A stretch of DNA of 61,996 nt from Rhodospirillales bacterium Ga0074136 (lineage in GTDB: Bacteria > Pseudomonadota > Alphaproteobacteria > Acetobacterales > Acetobacteraceae): assembly GCA_001464375.1 (NCBI GenBank), contig LNEW01000098.1, positions 1-61,996 on the forward strand. The letters are read 5' to 3'. A program made the position numbers and the translations under genes. This document shows positions 15,659 to 24,414 of the stretch, piece after piece. Each line of letters opens with the position of its first letter. Position 1 is the stretch's first letter. A model generated the notes under the pieces. The model worked only from the letters and a program-made list of their open reading frames with translations. It had not been told where the DNA came from and searched no databases.

Positions 15659-16782
15659 GCCGCCTTCTCCTCCTCGCCCGCGCGCCAGGCGGCTTCGATG
15701 CGCGCCGCCGTCGCCTCGAAGGTCCCGGCCAGGATGGCCTCGCGCAGGTCGCGCATCAGGTCCTGATAGTACTGGATATTGTGCCAGGTCAGCAGCATCG
15801 GCCCGAGCATCTCCCCCGCCTTGAACAGGTGATGCAGATAGGCGCGCGAATGGCGCGCGCAGGCCGGGCAGGTGCAATCGGGGTCGAGTGGCCCGTCATC
15901 CTCGGCGTGCCGCGCATTGCGCATGTTGAGCACGCCGCGCCGCGTATACGCACGCCCGGTGCGCCCCGATCGCGTCGGCATCACGCAGTCGAACATGTCG
16001 ATGCCGCGCCGCACCGCGCCGACCAGGTCGGCGGGCGTGCCGACCCCCATCAGGTAGCGCGCGCTGCCGGCCGGCAACAGCGGAACGGTGGTGTCCAGCA
16101 CGCTGAACATCATGTCCTGCCCTTCGCCGACCGCGAGCCCGCCCACCGCGTATCCCTCGAAGCCGATGCGCGTCAGCGCGTCCACGCTCTCGGCGCGCAA
16201 TTCCGGGAACACGCCGCCCTGCACGATACCGAATAGCCCATGGCCCTCGCGCGGGACGAAGGCTTCGCGGCCCCGCGCCGCCCAGCGCATCGACAGCCGC
16301 ATCGACACCGCGGCCTGCTCCGGCGTGGCCGGGTACGGTGTGCATTCGTCGAAGGACATGGTGACGTCCGCGCCCAGCAGCCGCTGGATCTCGATGCTGC
16401 GCTCCGGCGTCAAGCGGTGCTTGGACCCGTCCACATGGCTGCGGAAGGTCACGCCATCCTCGTCCATCTTGCGCAGGCCGGACAGCGACATGACCTGGAA
16501 GCCGCCGGAATCCGTCAGGATTGGGCCGTGCCAGTCCATCATCCGATGCAACCCGCCGAGCCGCCCGACGCGTTCGGCGCCGGGCCGCAGCATCAGGTGA
16601 TAGGTATTGCCCAGCACCATGCGCGCGCCCGTGCTGCGCACCGCATCGGCGGTCATCGCCTTCACCGTGCCGGCGGTGCCAACCGGCATGAACACCGGCG
16701 TGGGCACATCGCCATGCGCCGTGTGCAGCAGGCCGGCGCGGGCGGCACCATCCGTCGCGGCGCGGCTCCAGTGCAGCGTCAT
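15655..16782 (-). CDS. tgt: Queuine/preQ1 tRNA-guanine transglycosylase
   Basis: A 375-residue bacterial Tgt that swaps guanine 34 of Tyr, His, Asn and Asp tRNAs for preQ1. Seen: the base-binding [10 protein letters not shown], the substrate loop FGIVQGG, the nucleophile region [16 protein letters not shown] and the zinc site [17 protein letters not shown]. Length and motif order are standard. ATG 16782 overlaps the queA stop as ATGA. Confidence 0.96.
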   Translation of the reverse strand: MTLHWSRAATDGAARAGLLHTAHGDVPTPVFMPVGTAGTVKAMTADAVRSTGARMVLGNTYHLMLRPGAERVGRLGGLHRMMDWHGPILTDSGGFQVMSLSGLRKMDEDGVTFRSHVDGSKHRLTPERSIEIQRLLGADVTMSFDECTPYPATPEQAAVSMRLSMRWAARGREAFVPREGHGLFGIVQGGVFPELRAESVDALTRIGFEGYAVGGLAVGEGQDMMFSVLDTTVPLLPAGSARYLMGVGTPADLVGAVRRGIDMFDCVMPTRSGRTGRAYTRRGVLNMRNARHAEDDGPLDPDCTCPACARHSRAYLHHLFKAGEMLGPMLLTWHNIQYYQDLMRDLREAILAGTFEATAARIEAAWRAGEEEKAA

Positions 16783-17840
16783 GCCGCGCGCTCCAGCAGG
16801 CTGGCATCGCCATAGGAATAGAACCGGTAGCGCGCCGCGATGGCGTGGTCGTAGGCGGCCTTCATGCGCGCCGTGCCGGCGAAGGCGCAGACCAGCATGA
16901 ACAATGTGCTGCGCGGCAGATGGAAATTCGTCATCAGCAGGTCGGTGCTGCGGAAGCGATGCCCGGGCAGCAGGAAGATGTCGGTCAGGCCGCGGAAGGG
17001 CTGCACCAGGCCCGCCTCGTCCACCGCCGATTCCAGCAGCCGCAGCGCCGTGGTGCCGATCGCCACGACGCGCCCGCCGGCCGCGCGCGCCGCATTGATG
17101 GCCGCGGCCGCGTCCGGCGTGACCTCGCCCCATTCGGCATGCAGGCGATGCGCGCGCGGGTCCTCGGCACGCATCGGCAGGAAGGTGCCCGCGCCCACAT
17201 GCAGCGTGACGGTCGCGCGCGCCACGTCGCGGGCCGCGATCGCATCCAGCAGCGCCGGCGTGAAATGCAGGCTCGCGGTCGGCGCCGCCACCGCGCCGGG
17301 GCGTTCGGCGAAGATGGTCTGGTAGTCGGCCGCATCCTCGGCGCGCGGGCCATCGGCGCGCGTGATGTAGGGCGGTAGCGGCACCTCGCCGGCCTGCTCC
17401 AGCGCCACGGCCAGCGCCGCCTGGTCGGGGCCGAAATCCAGCATCACGGCGCCATCCTGCGGCGCGCCGAGCACCCTCGCGGTGCAGCCTTCCGCGCCCT
17501 CGATGGCGATCACGTCGTCCGCCCGCAAGCGCCGCGCGTTGCGCACCAGCGCGTGCCAGATCCCCGCCCCCTCGGCGCGGTTCAGCATCACCTCGATCCG
17601 CGCGGCACCGCGGCGCGCGTGCAGCCGCGCCGGGATCACCCGCGTGTCGTTCACCACCAGGATGTCGCCGGCGCGCAGCAGGGACGGCAGGTCGCGCACG
17701 CCGGCATCCGCCACGCCATCGGCGCGCACCACCAGCATCCGCGCGGCATCGCGCGGCCGCGCGGGGGCCTGGGCGACCAGGTCCTCGGGCAGGGTGAAGT
17801 CGAAATCCGCGGTGCGGAGCGGGGCGGGGGCGTCGGGCAC
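16779..17840 (-). CDS. queA: S-adenosylmethionine:tRNA ribosyltransferase-isomerase
   Basis: A 353-residue QueA, which transfers and rearranges ribosyl from S-adenosylmethionine onto preQ1-tRNA to give epoxyqueuosine. The N-terminus has [12 protein letters not shown] and the conserved DTRVIPARL. The C-terminus has [28 protein letters not shown] and the Y-SYGDASLL end. No ATG is close to the conserved start, so GTG 17840 is chosen; ribosome-binding support there is poor and the start is the least certain part. It is the first gene of the six-gene queuosine operon; its promoter should lie in 17841-17952. Confidence 0.92.
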   Translation of the reverse strand: MPDAPAPLRTADFDFTLPEDLVAQAPARPRDAARMLVVRADGVADAGVRDLPSLLRAGDILVVNDTRVIPARLHARRGAARIEVMLNRAEGAGIWHALVRNARRLRADDVIAIEGAEGCTARVLGAPQDGAVMLDFGPDQAALAVALEQAGEVPLPPYITRADGPRAEDAADYQTIFAERPGAVAAPTASLHFTPALLDAIAARDVARATVTLHVGAGTFLPMRAEDPRAHRLHAEWGEVTPDAAAAINAARAAGGRVVAIGTTALRLLESAVDEAGLVQPFRGLTDIFLLPGHRFRSTDLLMTNFHLPRSTLFMLVCAFAGTARMKAAYDHAIAARYRFYSYGDASLLERAA

Positions 17841-17952
17841 GGGCGCGGCGGTTACCGCGCGCGGCCGCCCGGCGCAACCGCGCAGGCTTCGGATCGGTTT
17901 TCCGCAAGGGCGCGGCGCGGGTGACCGGCTCCGCCGCGGCGCGATGTGCCGC

Positions 17953-19563
17953 TCACTCCCGCGTGTAGCCGAGCGCCGTGTCGCGTTGCGCCGCCGCGGA
18001 ATCGCGGTCGGCCGGGTCGCCGTAGCCGCCACCGCCCGGCATCTCGACCACCAGGCGCTCGCCGGCGGGCACCACATGGAAGCCCTTCGGCTTCAGCTCC
18101 GCGCCGGAGGCCAGTGACAGCCGGCCGCGCGCGCCGTTCTCGCCGCCGGCGCGCCCGCGCGCGGGGTGCTTGACGCGTTCGAAGGTGGCGAAGATGCCGA
18201 AGGGCTCGCCGTCGCGCCGCCCGACCTCGATCACCTGGCCGAGCCCGCCACGGAAGCGGCCCGCGCCGCCCGAACCCTCGCGCAGTTCCTTCTTCCAGAT
18301 CACCAGCGGGGTGATGGCCTCGGTCACTTCCACCGGCACGTTGCGCACGCCCGAGGGGAAGGGCGTGGCCGACAGCCCATCGAGGTTCGGCCGCGCACCC
18401 GTGCCGCCGGAATGGAAGGACGTGACCATGAAGGCCGGCCCGGTCGGCCCGGTATAGCCCGGCCCCGCGCCGAGCTTCAGGTTCCACAGGTTGGACGTGC
18501 CCTCGGCCGGCACCCGCCCCGGGATCGCCTGGTCGAGCGCGCCATAGACCACGTCGGGCAGCATGTGCCCCATGGTGGATCGCGCGGTGACCGGGAAGGG
18601 GAAGGGCGCATTGACGATGCTGCCCTCCGGTGCGGTGACCAGCACGGCGTCGAGCGTGCCGGCATTGTTCGGGATCTCGGCGCCGACCAGGCATTTCACG
18701 CCGAAGGCCGTATAGGCCTCGGTGTAGCAGAGCGGGCAGTTGATCCCGAAGGGCACGGCGGCCGAGGTGCCGGCGTAGTCCACCGCGATGTGGTCCTCCG
18801 CGATGGTCACGGTGGCGTGCAGGTCGATCGGGTCGGTCACGCCGTCGATCCGCATGTGCGATTTCCAGGTGCCCTTGGGCAGTTTCTGGATCGCCGCGGT
18901 CATGCCGGCACGCGAGCGGGTGATGATGTAGTCCCCCAGCGCATCGAGCTCGGCCAGCCCGTGTTCCGCCATCATGGCCGACAGCCGGCGCTCGCCTGTC
19001 TCGTTGCAGGCCATCAGCGCGAAGACGTCGCCTTCGACCTGCACGGGTTCGCGGACGTTGGCGCGGATGATGCGCATCACCGTCTCATCCACCACGCCCT
19101 CGCGCGCCAGCGGGATGAGCGGGATGAACAGCCCCTCGTGGAAAACCTGCTTGCCCTCGGCCGACTGGCCGACGCCGCCGATGTCGACCAGGTGCGTCGT
19201 GGAGGAGAACAGCGCGACCAGCTTGCCGTCATGGAAGGCCGGCGAGGTCACCACCAGGTCGTACAGGTGCCCGGTCCCCTTCCAGGGATCGTTGGTGATG
19301 TAGTGGTCGCCCGGCTTCATCGTGTGGACCGGGAATTCGCGGATGAAGTGCACCACGCTGCGCGCCATGGAATTCACGTGCCCCGGCGTGCCGGTGACGG
19401 CCTGCGCCAGCATCTGCCCGTCCAGGTCGAAGACGCCGGCGGAGATGTCGCCGGCCTCGCGTGCGGAGGTGGAAAAGGCGGTGCGCACCAGCGTGCGCGC
19501 CTGTTCCTCGACCACGCTGAGCAGGCGGTTCCACATCACCTGGTAGCGGATGTCGGTATTCAT
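17953..19563 (-). CDS. Hydantoinase B/oxoprolinase family protein, pair A
   Basis: A 536-residue HyuB-type subunit of an ATP-dependent hydantoinase, oxoprolinase or acetone-carboxylase-like enzyme. The family signature is GDHYITNDPWKGTGHLYD near residue 85, followed by VDIGGVGQSAEG and the late GSGGAGRFRGGLGQVIE. The C-terminus ends with PGGGGYGDP, as usual. It is the downstream partner of the HyuA gene (ATGA overlap at 19560) in a leftward operon with a Bug protein, so the enzyme probably opens a cyclic amide brought in through that receptor. The substrate is unresolved. Confidence 0.88.
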   Translation of the reverse strand: MNTDIRYQVMWNRLLSVVEEQARTLVRTAFSTSAREAGDISAGVFDLDGQMLAQAVTGTPGHVNSMARSVVHFIREFPVHTMKPGDHYITNDPWKGTGHLYDLVVTSPAFHDGKLVALFSSTTHLVDIGGVGQSAEGKQVFHEGLFIPLIPLAREGVVDETVMRIIRANVREPVQVEGDVFALMACNETGERRLSAMMAEHGLAELDALGDYIITRSRAGMTAAIQKLPKGTWKSHMRIDGVTDPIDLHATVTIAEDHIAVDYAGTSAAVPFGINCPLCYTEAYTAFGVKCLVGAEIPNNAGTLDAVLVTAPEGSIVNAPFPFPVTARSTMGHMLPDVVYGALDQAIPGRVPAEGTSNLWNLKLGAGPGYTGPTGPAFMVTSFHSGGTGARPNLDGLSATPFPSGVRNVPVEVTEAITPLVIWKKELREGSGGAGRFRGGLGQVIEVGRRDGEPFGIFATFERVKHPARGRAGGENGARGRLSLASGAELKPKGFHVVPAGERLVVEMPGGGGYGDPADRDSAAAQRDTALGYTRE

Positions 19564-21632
19564 GTGGCGGCCTCCAGCACGATCTGGTGCAGGGCGTTGA
19601 TGCGTGCGCTCACGCCGCGCGGCACGACGGTGGTGGTGCCGTCCTCGACGATCAGCGCGGGGCCGGGCAGCGCCATGCCGGGCGCCAGCGCGGTGCGTTC
19701 GAAGACCGCGGCGGGTTCGGTCGCGCCGGTGGCGGGGTCGGTGACGTCGCGCGTGCCGGTCGCGGCAGGTGCCGCGCGCGGCGGCGGGTCCGGAACGCGA
19801 CCGGGCAGTGCCCGCGCGGCGGAGAGCGACAGCGCGAAGGTCATCGCCTCCACTTCCAGGCGCGGGATGACGCGGCCGAACAGCGCCGTATAGGAGGCTT
19901 CGAACGCGCTGCGCAGCGCCGCCGCATCGTCCGGTTCGAAGGCACGCGCGGGCAGTGCCACCGCGATCTCGTGCCCCTGGCCGCGATAGCGCATGAAGCC
20001 GGTGCGGGTTTCGGTCAGCGCGGCTTCCGGCGCGCCCATGCGCACCACCGCCTCGGCCTCGGCCCGCATCTCGGCGAACAGCGCGTTCAGCATGGCCGCG
20101 TCGAAGCCATCCAGGCGCATGTGCCGGCTGCGCACGACCTCGTAGGCGATCGGCGCGCGCAGGAACCCGTGCGCCGAGCCCACGCCGGCGCCGACCGGCA
20201 CGACCACCTTTGCGATGCCCAGCTTCGCCGCCAGCCGCGCCGCATGCAGCGGCGCCGCGCCACCGAAGGCGATCATCGCGCGCCCCGCGGTGTCCTTGCC
20301 GTTCTCGACCGCATGCACCCGCGCGGCATTGGCCATGGTCTCGTCGACGATCTCCGCGATGCCGACCGCGCCCTGGCGTGGCGCCAGGCCGAGTGGCGCC
20401 GCGATCGCGCCGCCCACCGCGGCTTCCGCCCGCGCGACATCCAACCCGATCGACCCGCCGGCGAAGCGCGACGGATCGAGCCGCCCCAACGCCGCATCGG
20501 CATCGGTCACCGTGGGCTGCACCCCGCCGCGCCCGTAGCAGGCCGGCCCCGGCACCGACCCCGCGCTGTCCGGGCCGACCAGGATCCGCCCCAGCGCGTC
20601 GACGCGCGCGATGGACCCGCCGCCGGCGCCGATCTCCACCAGTTCGATCACCGGGATGCGCACCGGCAACCCGCTGCCCTGGATGAAGCGGTAGGCGCGC
20701 GCGACCTCGAAGGATCGCGACCGCTGGAACTCCAGCGCGTCGATCAGCGTGAGTTTCGCCGTGGTGCCGCCCATGTCGAAGGCGAGCACCTGGTCGAGCC
20801 CGTTCTCCGCCGCCACCGCCTGCGCCAGGATGGCACCGCCGGCCGGCCCGGATTCCACCAGCCGCACGGGAAAGCGCTTCGCCGTATCCACCGTGGTCAC
20901 GCCGCCGGAGGACATCATCATCAGCAGCGGGCAGCCCATGCCGGCGGCCTTCAGCCCATCCTCCAGCGCTGCCAGATACCGCCCCATCAGCGGCAACACA
21001 TAGGCATTCGCGATGGTGGTGGAGGCCCGTTCGTATTCGCGGATCTCGGGCGCCACTTCGCAGGACAGCGTGATGGTGGCGTCCGGCATTTCCTCCGCCA
21101 GGATCTCCCCGGCGCGGCGCTCATGCGCTGCGTTGGTGAAGGAATGCAGGAAGCAGACGGCGACGGCCACGATGCCACGCGCGCGAAGGCCCCGGGCGGT
21201 GGCACGCAGCCCATCCTCGTCCAGCGCCAGCAGCACCGATCCATCGGCCGCGATGCGTTCGCGCACGCCAAGCCGCAGGTCGCGCGGGACCAGCGGTTCG
21301 GGCCGCTGCATCGACAGGTCGTACTGCTCGAAGCGGTGCTCGTAGGCCATTTCCACGGAATCGCGGAAGCCCTCGGTGGTAAGCAGCGCGGTCGGCGCGC
21401 CCTTGCGTTCGATCAGCGCATTGGTGGCGAGCGTCGTGCCATGCACCACCAGCGCGACTTCGCCCGGCGCGCATCCAGCGGCGGCGAGGATGGCGCTGGC
21501 GCCCTCCAACACTGCGCGTTCCGGTGCCTCCGGCGTGGTGAGAAGTTTCAATTCCTGCGTGCCGCGCGGCGTCTCCAGCACCAGGTCCGTGAAGGTGCCG
21601 CCGATATCGACGGCCAGTCGGGCCTCACCCAT
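19560..21632 (-). CDS. Hydantoinase A/oxoprolinase family protein, pair A
   Basis: A 690-residue HyuA-type ATP-binding subunit. The phosphate-binding DIGGTFTD lies at residues 9-16, followed by HGTTLATNALIERKGA, REYERASTT, FDMGGTTAKL and EIGAGGGSIA, all in the family order of an actin-like ATPase fold. ATG 21632 is preferred to ATG 21662 because the conserved beta strand starts right after it. It overlaps the upstream Bug gene by 8 bp and the downstream HyuB gene by 4 bp. HyuA supplies ATP-dependent activation of the lactam or hydantoin carbonyl, with HyuB completing the active site. Confidence 0.9.
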   Translation of the reverse strand: MGEARLAVDIGGTFTDLVLETPRGTQELKLLTTPEAPERAVLEGASAILAAAGCAPGEVALVVHGTTLATNALIERKGAPTALLTTEGFRDSVEMAYEHRFEQYDLSMQRPEPLVPRDLRLGVRERIAADGSVLLALDEDGLRATARGLRARGIVAVAVCFLHSFTNAAHERRAGEILAEEMPDATITLSCEVAPEIREYERASTTIANAYVLPLMGRYLAALEDGLKAAGMGCPLLMMMSSGGVTTVDTAKRFPVRLVESGPAGGAILAQAVAAENGLDQVLAFDMGGTTAKLTLIDALEFQRSRSFEVARAYRFIQGSGLPVRIPVIELVEIGAGGGSIARVDALGRILVGPDSAGSVPGPACYGRGGVQPTVTDADAALGRLDPSRFAGGSIGLDVARAEAAVGGAIAAPLGLAPRQGAVGIAEIVDETMANAARVHAVENGKDTAGRAMIAFGGAAPLHAARLAAKLGIAKVVVPVGAGVGSAHGFLRAPIAYEVVRSRHMRLDGFDAAMLNALFAEMRAEAEAVVRMGAPEAALTETRTGFMRYRGQGHEIAVALPARAFEPDDAAALRSAFEASYTALFGRVIPRLEVEAMTFALSLSAARALPGRVPDPPPRAAPAATGTRDVTDPATGATEPAAVFERTALAPGMALPGPALIVEDGTTTVVPRGVSARINALHQIVLEAAT

Positions 21633-22578
21633 CGATGCGAATATTCCCCCTGCGAACGACACCGTCCCAGCGCGTTGAATCGGCGCGCAGGAAGGCGATG
21701 TAGTCGGCCTGTTGCATCACCGCCGGGTGCAGCCCGGCCTCGTCGAAGCGCCGCGCGGTCGCGGGGTCGCGCATGACCTTCAGGACCGTGGTGTGCAGCG
21801 CGCGCTGGATGTCGGGCGGCGTGCCCGCGGGCGCGGCCAGGCCGTACCAGTTCTCGCTCTCGTAGCCCGGCACGCCCTCGGCGACCGCGGGCGCGTCGGG
21901 CAGCAGCGGCCAGCGCTGCGGGGAGGTCACGGCCATGGCGCGCGCGCCGCCGGAATTGATCAGCGCCAGCGTCGCCGGATCGCCGAAATACAGGTCGACC
22001 ACCTTGGCGGCGAGGTCGTTCAGCGCCGGCCCCGTCCCGCGATACGGGATGTGCAGCATGCGCAGCCCCGCCATCTGGTTGAACAACTCGCCCGTCAAAT
22101 GCTGGCTGGTGCCCGCGCCGCCCGAGGCGTAGCGCAGTTCCTGCCGCTTCGCGAGGTCGAGGAATTCCGCCAGCGTGCGCGCCGGCAGGTCGGTGCGCAC
22201 CGCGACGATGAAGGGCATGCGCACCAGCCGCGTGATGTGCGCGAGGCCCAGCGCCTCATAGGGCAGCGCGCGCAGATGCGGCCCCGCCGTGATGGTGCCG
22301 GCGCCGGTCAGCGACAGGGTGTAGCCATCCGGTGCCGCGCGGCTCATGGCCTCGACGCCGATCACGCCGCCGGCGCCGCCGCGGTTCTCGACCACCACCG
22401 TCTGGCCGAGTTCGCGCGACAAGGGTTCGGCCAGCAACCGGGCCGTCAGGTCCACGCCGCCGCCCGGCGGGAAGGGCGCGATCAGGCGAAGCGGGCGTTG
22501 TGGCCAGGCGCCCTGCGCGCGTGCGGCGAGCGGCGTGGCGAGACCTCCGGCGACCAGGCCGCGACGGCTCATCCTCAT
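21625..22578 (-). CDS. Bug/TctC-family periplasmic binding protein 3
   Basis: A 317-residue Bug receptor with a signal peptide (about 1-22, PLAARAQ) and motifs LRLIAPFPPGGGVDL, VVVENRGGAGGVIG, IPYRGTG and LPDAPAVAEG. It is the first gene of the leftward hydantoinase pair A operon and overlaps hyuA by 8 bp. ATG 22578 sits 6 bp after GGAGG (22585-22589); ATG 22572 is a weaker alternative. A tight link to hyuAB makes it the best candidate ligand-binding partner for that enzyme in this window. Confidence 0.9.
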   Translation of the reverse strand: MRMSRRGLVAGGLATPLAARAQGAWPQRPLRLIAPFPPGGGVDLTARLLAEPLSRELGQTVVVENRGGAGGVIGVEAMSRAAPDGYTLSLTGAGTITAGPHLRALPYEALGLAHITRLVRMPFIVAVRTDLPARTLAEFLDLAKRQELRYASGGAGTSQHLTGELFNQMAGLRMLHIPYRGTGPALNDLAAKVVDLYFGDPATLALINSGGARAMAVTSPQRWPLLPDAPAVAEGVPGYESENWYGLAAPAGTPPDIQRALHTTVLKVMRDPATARRFDEAGLHPAVMQQADYIAFLRADSTRWDGVVRRGNIRIDG

Positions 22579-22684
22579 GTCGATCCTCCGGGGCTGCGGC
22601 CGCACGATGGCGCGTCGGGCAGCGGCGCGATAGTCCCCGCGCGGCATTGACAGTGATCCGCGATCGGCTTCAGCGTGCATGGTT

Positions 22685-22716
22685 CTTGCATCGAACGCTT
22701 GCATCGAACGTTTGCA
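22685..22716. promoter_or_regulatory. Tandem 13-bp direct repeat between divergent hydantoinase operons
   Basis: CTTGCATCGAACG occurs twice head to tail (22685-22697 and 22698-22710) and is followed by a partial third TTTGCA reading into the hyuB start. The right end also forms an imperfect palindrome, TTGCA ... TGCAA. Placed between two divergent hyu operons, it is a plausible operator for a shared regulator. No regulator gene lies in the neighbourhood. Confidence 0.35.
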
Positions 22717-24414
22717 ATGGAAGGGCGCATGACGCCGGATCACGCCGCGCAGGGGTCGGACCGCGACCCCATTGCCTTCGAGCTGTTTCGCAACGCGCTG
22801 TTCTCCATCGCCGACGAGATGGCGCTGACCATCCATCGCACGACCTATTCCGCGGTTCTCAAGGACAACATGGATTATTCGACCGCCTTCTGCGACGCAG
22901 CAGGACGGCTGGTCGCGCAGGGCCTCACGCTGCCCTCGCACCTTGGGTCGATCCCGGAAGCGCTGGCGGCGGTGATGCGCCGCTATGGCGACGACATGCA
23001 CGAAGGCGACGTCTTCGCGCTGAACGACCCCTTCGAGGGCGGGATGCACCTGCCGGACATCTTCGTGTTCAAGCCGATCTTCGTGGACGGCGCGCGCATG
23101 GCGATCGCCGCCACCATCTGCCACCACACCGATGTGGGCGGGCGCGTGGCGGGGTCGAACGCGTCGGACAGCACCGAGATCTACCAGGAGGGGCTGCGCA
23201 TCCCGCCGCTGCGCATCATCACGCGCGGCGTGCCGGACCCGGTTTTCTTCGGCATCCTGGAACGCAACGTCCGCGTGCCGGCGATGGTGATGGGGGACCT
23301 GCGCGCCCAGCTGGCCGCCTGCACGATTGCCGAGCGTGCCTTCGCCGAGCTGGTCGGCCGCTTCGGTGCCGCTGCCACCACCGCCTACATGAACGAGGTG
23401 CTGGACTACGCCGAGCGCCTGACGCGCGCCGCCATCGCCGACCTGCCGGACGGCGAGTGGTCCTTCGAGGATTTCATGGATGATGACGGCGTGGAGGTCG
23501 GCAAGCCGATCCCGCTGCGCGTGCGCGTGACCAAGCAGGGCCAGGGCATCACGGTGGACTGGACGGGGTCGGCGCCGCAGGTGAAGGGGGCGATCAACTC
23601 GACCTTCTCCTTCACGCGCAGCGCGTCGTACTGCGCGATCCGCTCGGTGCTGCCGACCGGCATCCCGAACAACGAGGGCTATTTCCGCGCCATCGAGGTG
23701 ATCGCGCCGCCGGGCACCATCACCCATGCGGTGCTTCCAGCGGCCGTCGCGGCGCGCGGGCTGACCGGCTTCCGCATGGTCGATACGCTGTTCGGCGCAC
23801 TGGCGCAGATGCTGCCCGACCGCGTCGGCGCCGCCGGCGATGGCGGCAATACCGGCGTGTCGATCGGCGGCTACGACGCGCAGCGCAAACCCTACATCTA
23901 CGTGGACTTTACCTGTGGTGCGTGGGGCGGGCGGCCCTGGGCGGACGGGCTCGACGGCAATTCGCACATGTTCGCCAACATGGCCTGCCCGTCGATCGAA
24001 GTGGTCGAGGCCGAACAGCCGATCGAGGTCCTCTGCTACGAATTCGTTCCCGACCGCGCCGGGGCGGGGCAGTTCCGCGGCGGCGTGCCCTTCGCCCGCG
24101 AATACCGTATGCTGGAAGACGAAGGCGTGCTGCAGGTCCGGTCCGACCGGCGCGTGTTTCCCCCCTTCGCCCTGGCCGGCGGCAGTCCCGGCGCGGCGTC
24201 CCGCAACTACCTGCTGCGCAACGGCACCTGGCAGGACCTGCCGTCGAAATTCTGCATTCCCTTCCTGAAGGGCGACGTGTTCCGCCACGAACTGGCCGGT
24301 GGCGGCGGCTGGGGCGATCCGGCGGCGCGCGACCCGGCGGCATTGGCCCGCGATATCCGCAACGGGCTGCTCAGTCCGGAGGCGGCGGCGCGTGACTACA
24401 AGGTCTCGCCATGA
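22717..24414 (+). CDS. Hydantoinase B/oxoprolinase family protein, pair B
   Basis: A 565-residue HyuB-type subunit. Visible family blocks: DNMDYSTAFCDAAGRL, GDVFALNDPFEGGMHLPD, CHHTDVGGRVAGSNASD, IYQEGLRIPPL and the late GAGQFRGG with GGGGWGDPAARDP. ATG 22717 is taken as start; ATG 22729 behind GAAGGG is nearly as good, and ATG 22675 would run through the direct repeats and is unlikely. It overlaps hyuA of pair B as ATGA. The gene order (B then A) is the reverse of pairs A and C, suggesting separate recruitment. Confidence 0.9.
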   Translation: MEGRMTPDHAAQGSDRDPIAFELFRNALFSIADEMALTIHRTTYSAVLKDNMDYSTAFCDAAGRLVAQGLTLPSHLGSIPEALAAVMRRYGDDMHEGDVFALNDPFEGGMHLPDIFVFKPIFVDGARMAIAATICHHTDVGGRVAGSNASDSTEIYQEGLRIPPLRIITRGVPDPVFFGILERNVRVPAMVMGDLRAQLAACTIAERAFAELVGRFGAAATTAYMNEVLDYAERLTRAAIADLPDGEWSFEDFMDDDGVEVGKPIPLRVRVTKQGQGITVDWTGSAPQVKGAINSTFSFTRSASYCAIRSVLPTGIPNNEGYFRAIEVIAPPGTITHAVLPAAVAARGLTGFRMVDTLFGALAQMLPDRVGAAGDGGNTGVSIGGYDAQRKPYIYVDFTCGAWGGRPWADGLDGNSHMFANMACPSIEVVEAEQPIEVLCYEFVPDRAGAGQFRGGVPFAREYRMLEDEGVLQVRSDRRVFPPFALAGGSPGAASRNYLLRNGTWQDLPSKFCIPFLKGDVFRHELAGGGGWGDPAARDPAALARDIRNGLLSPEAAARDYKVSP

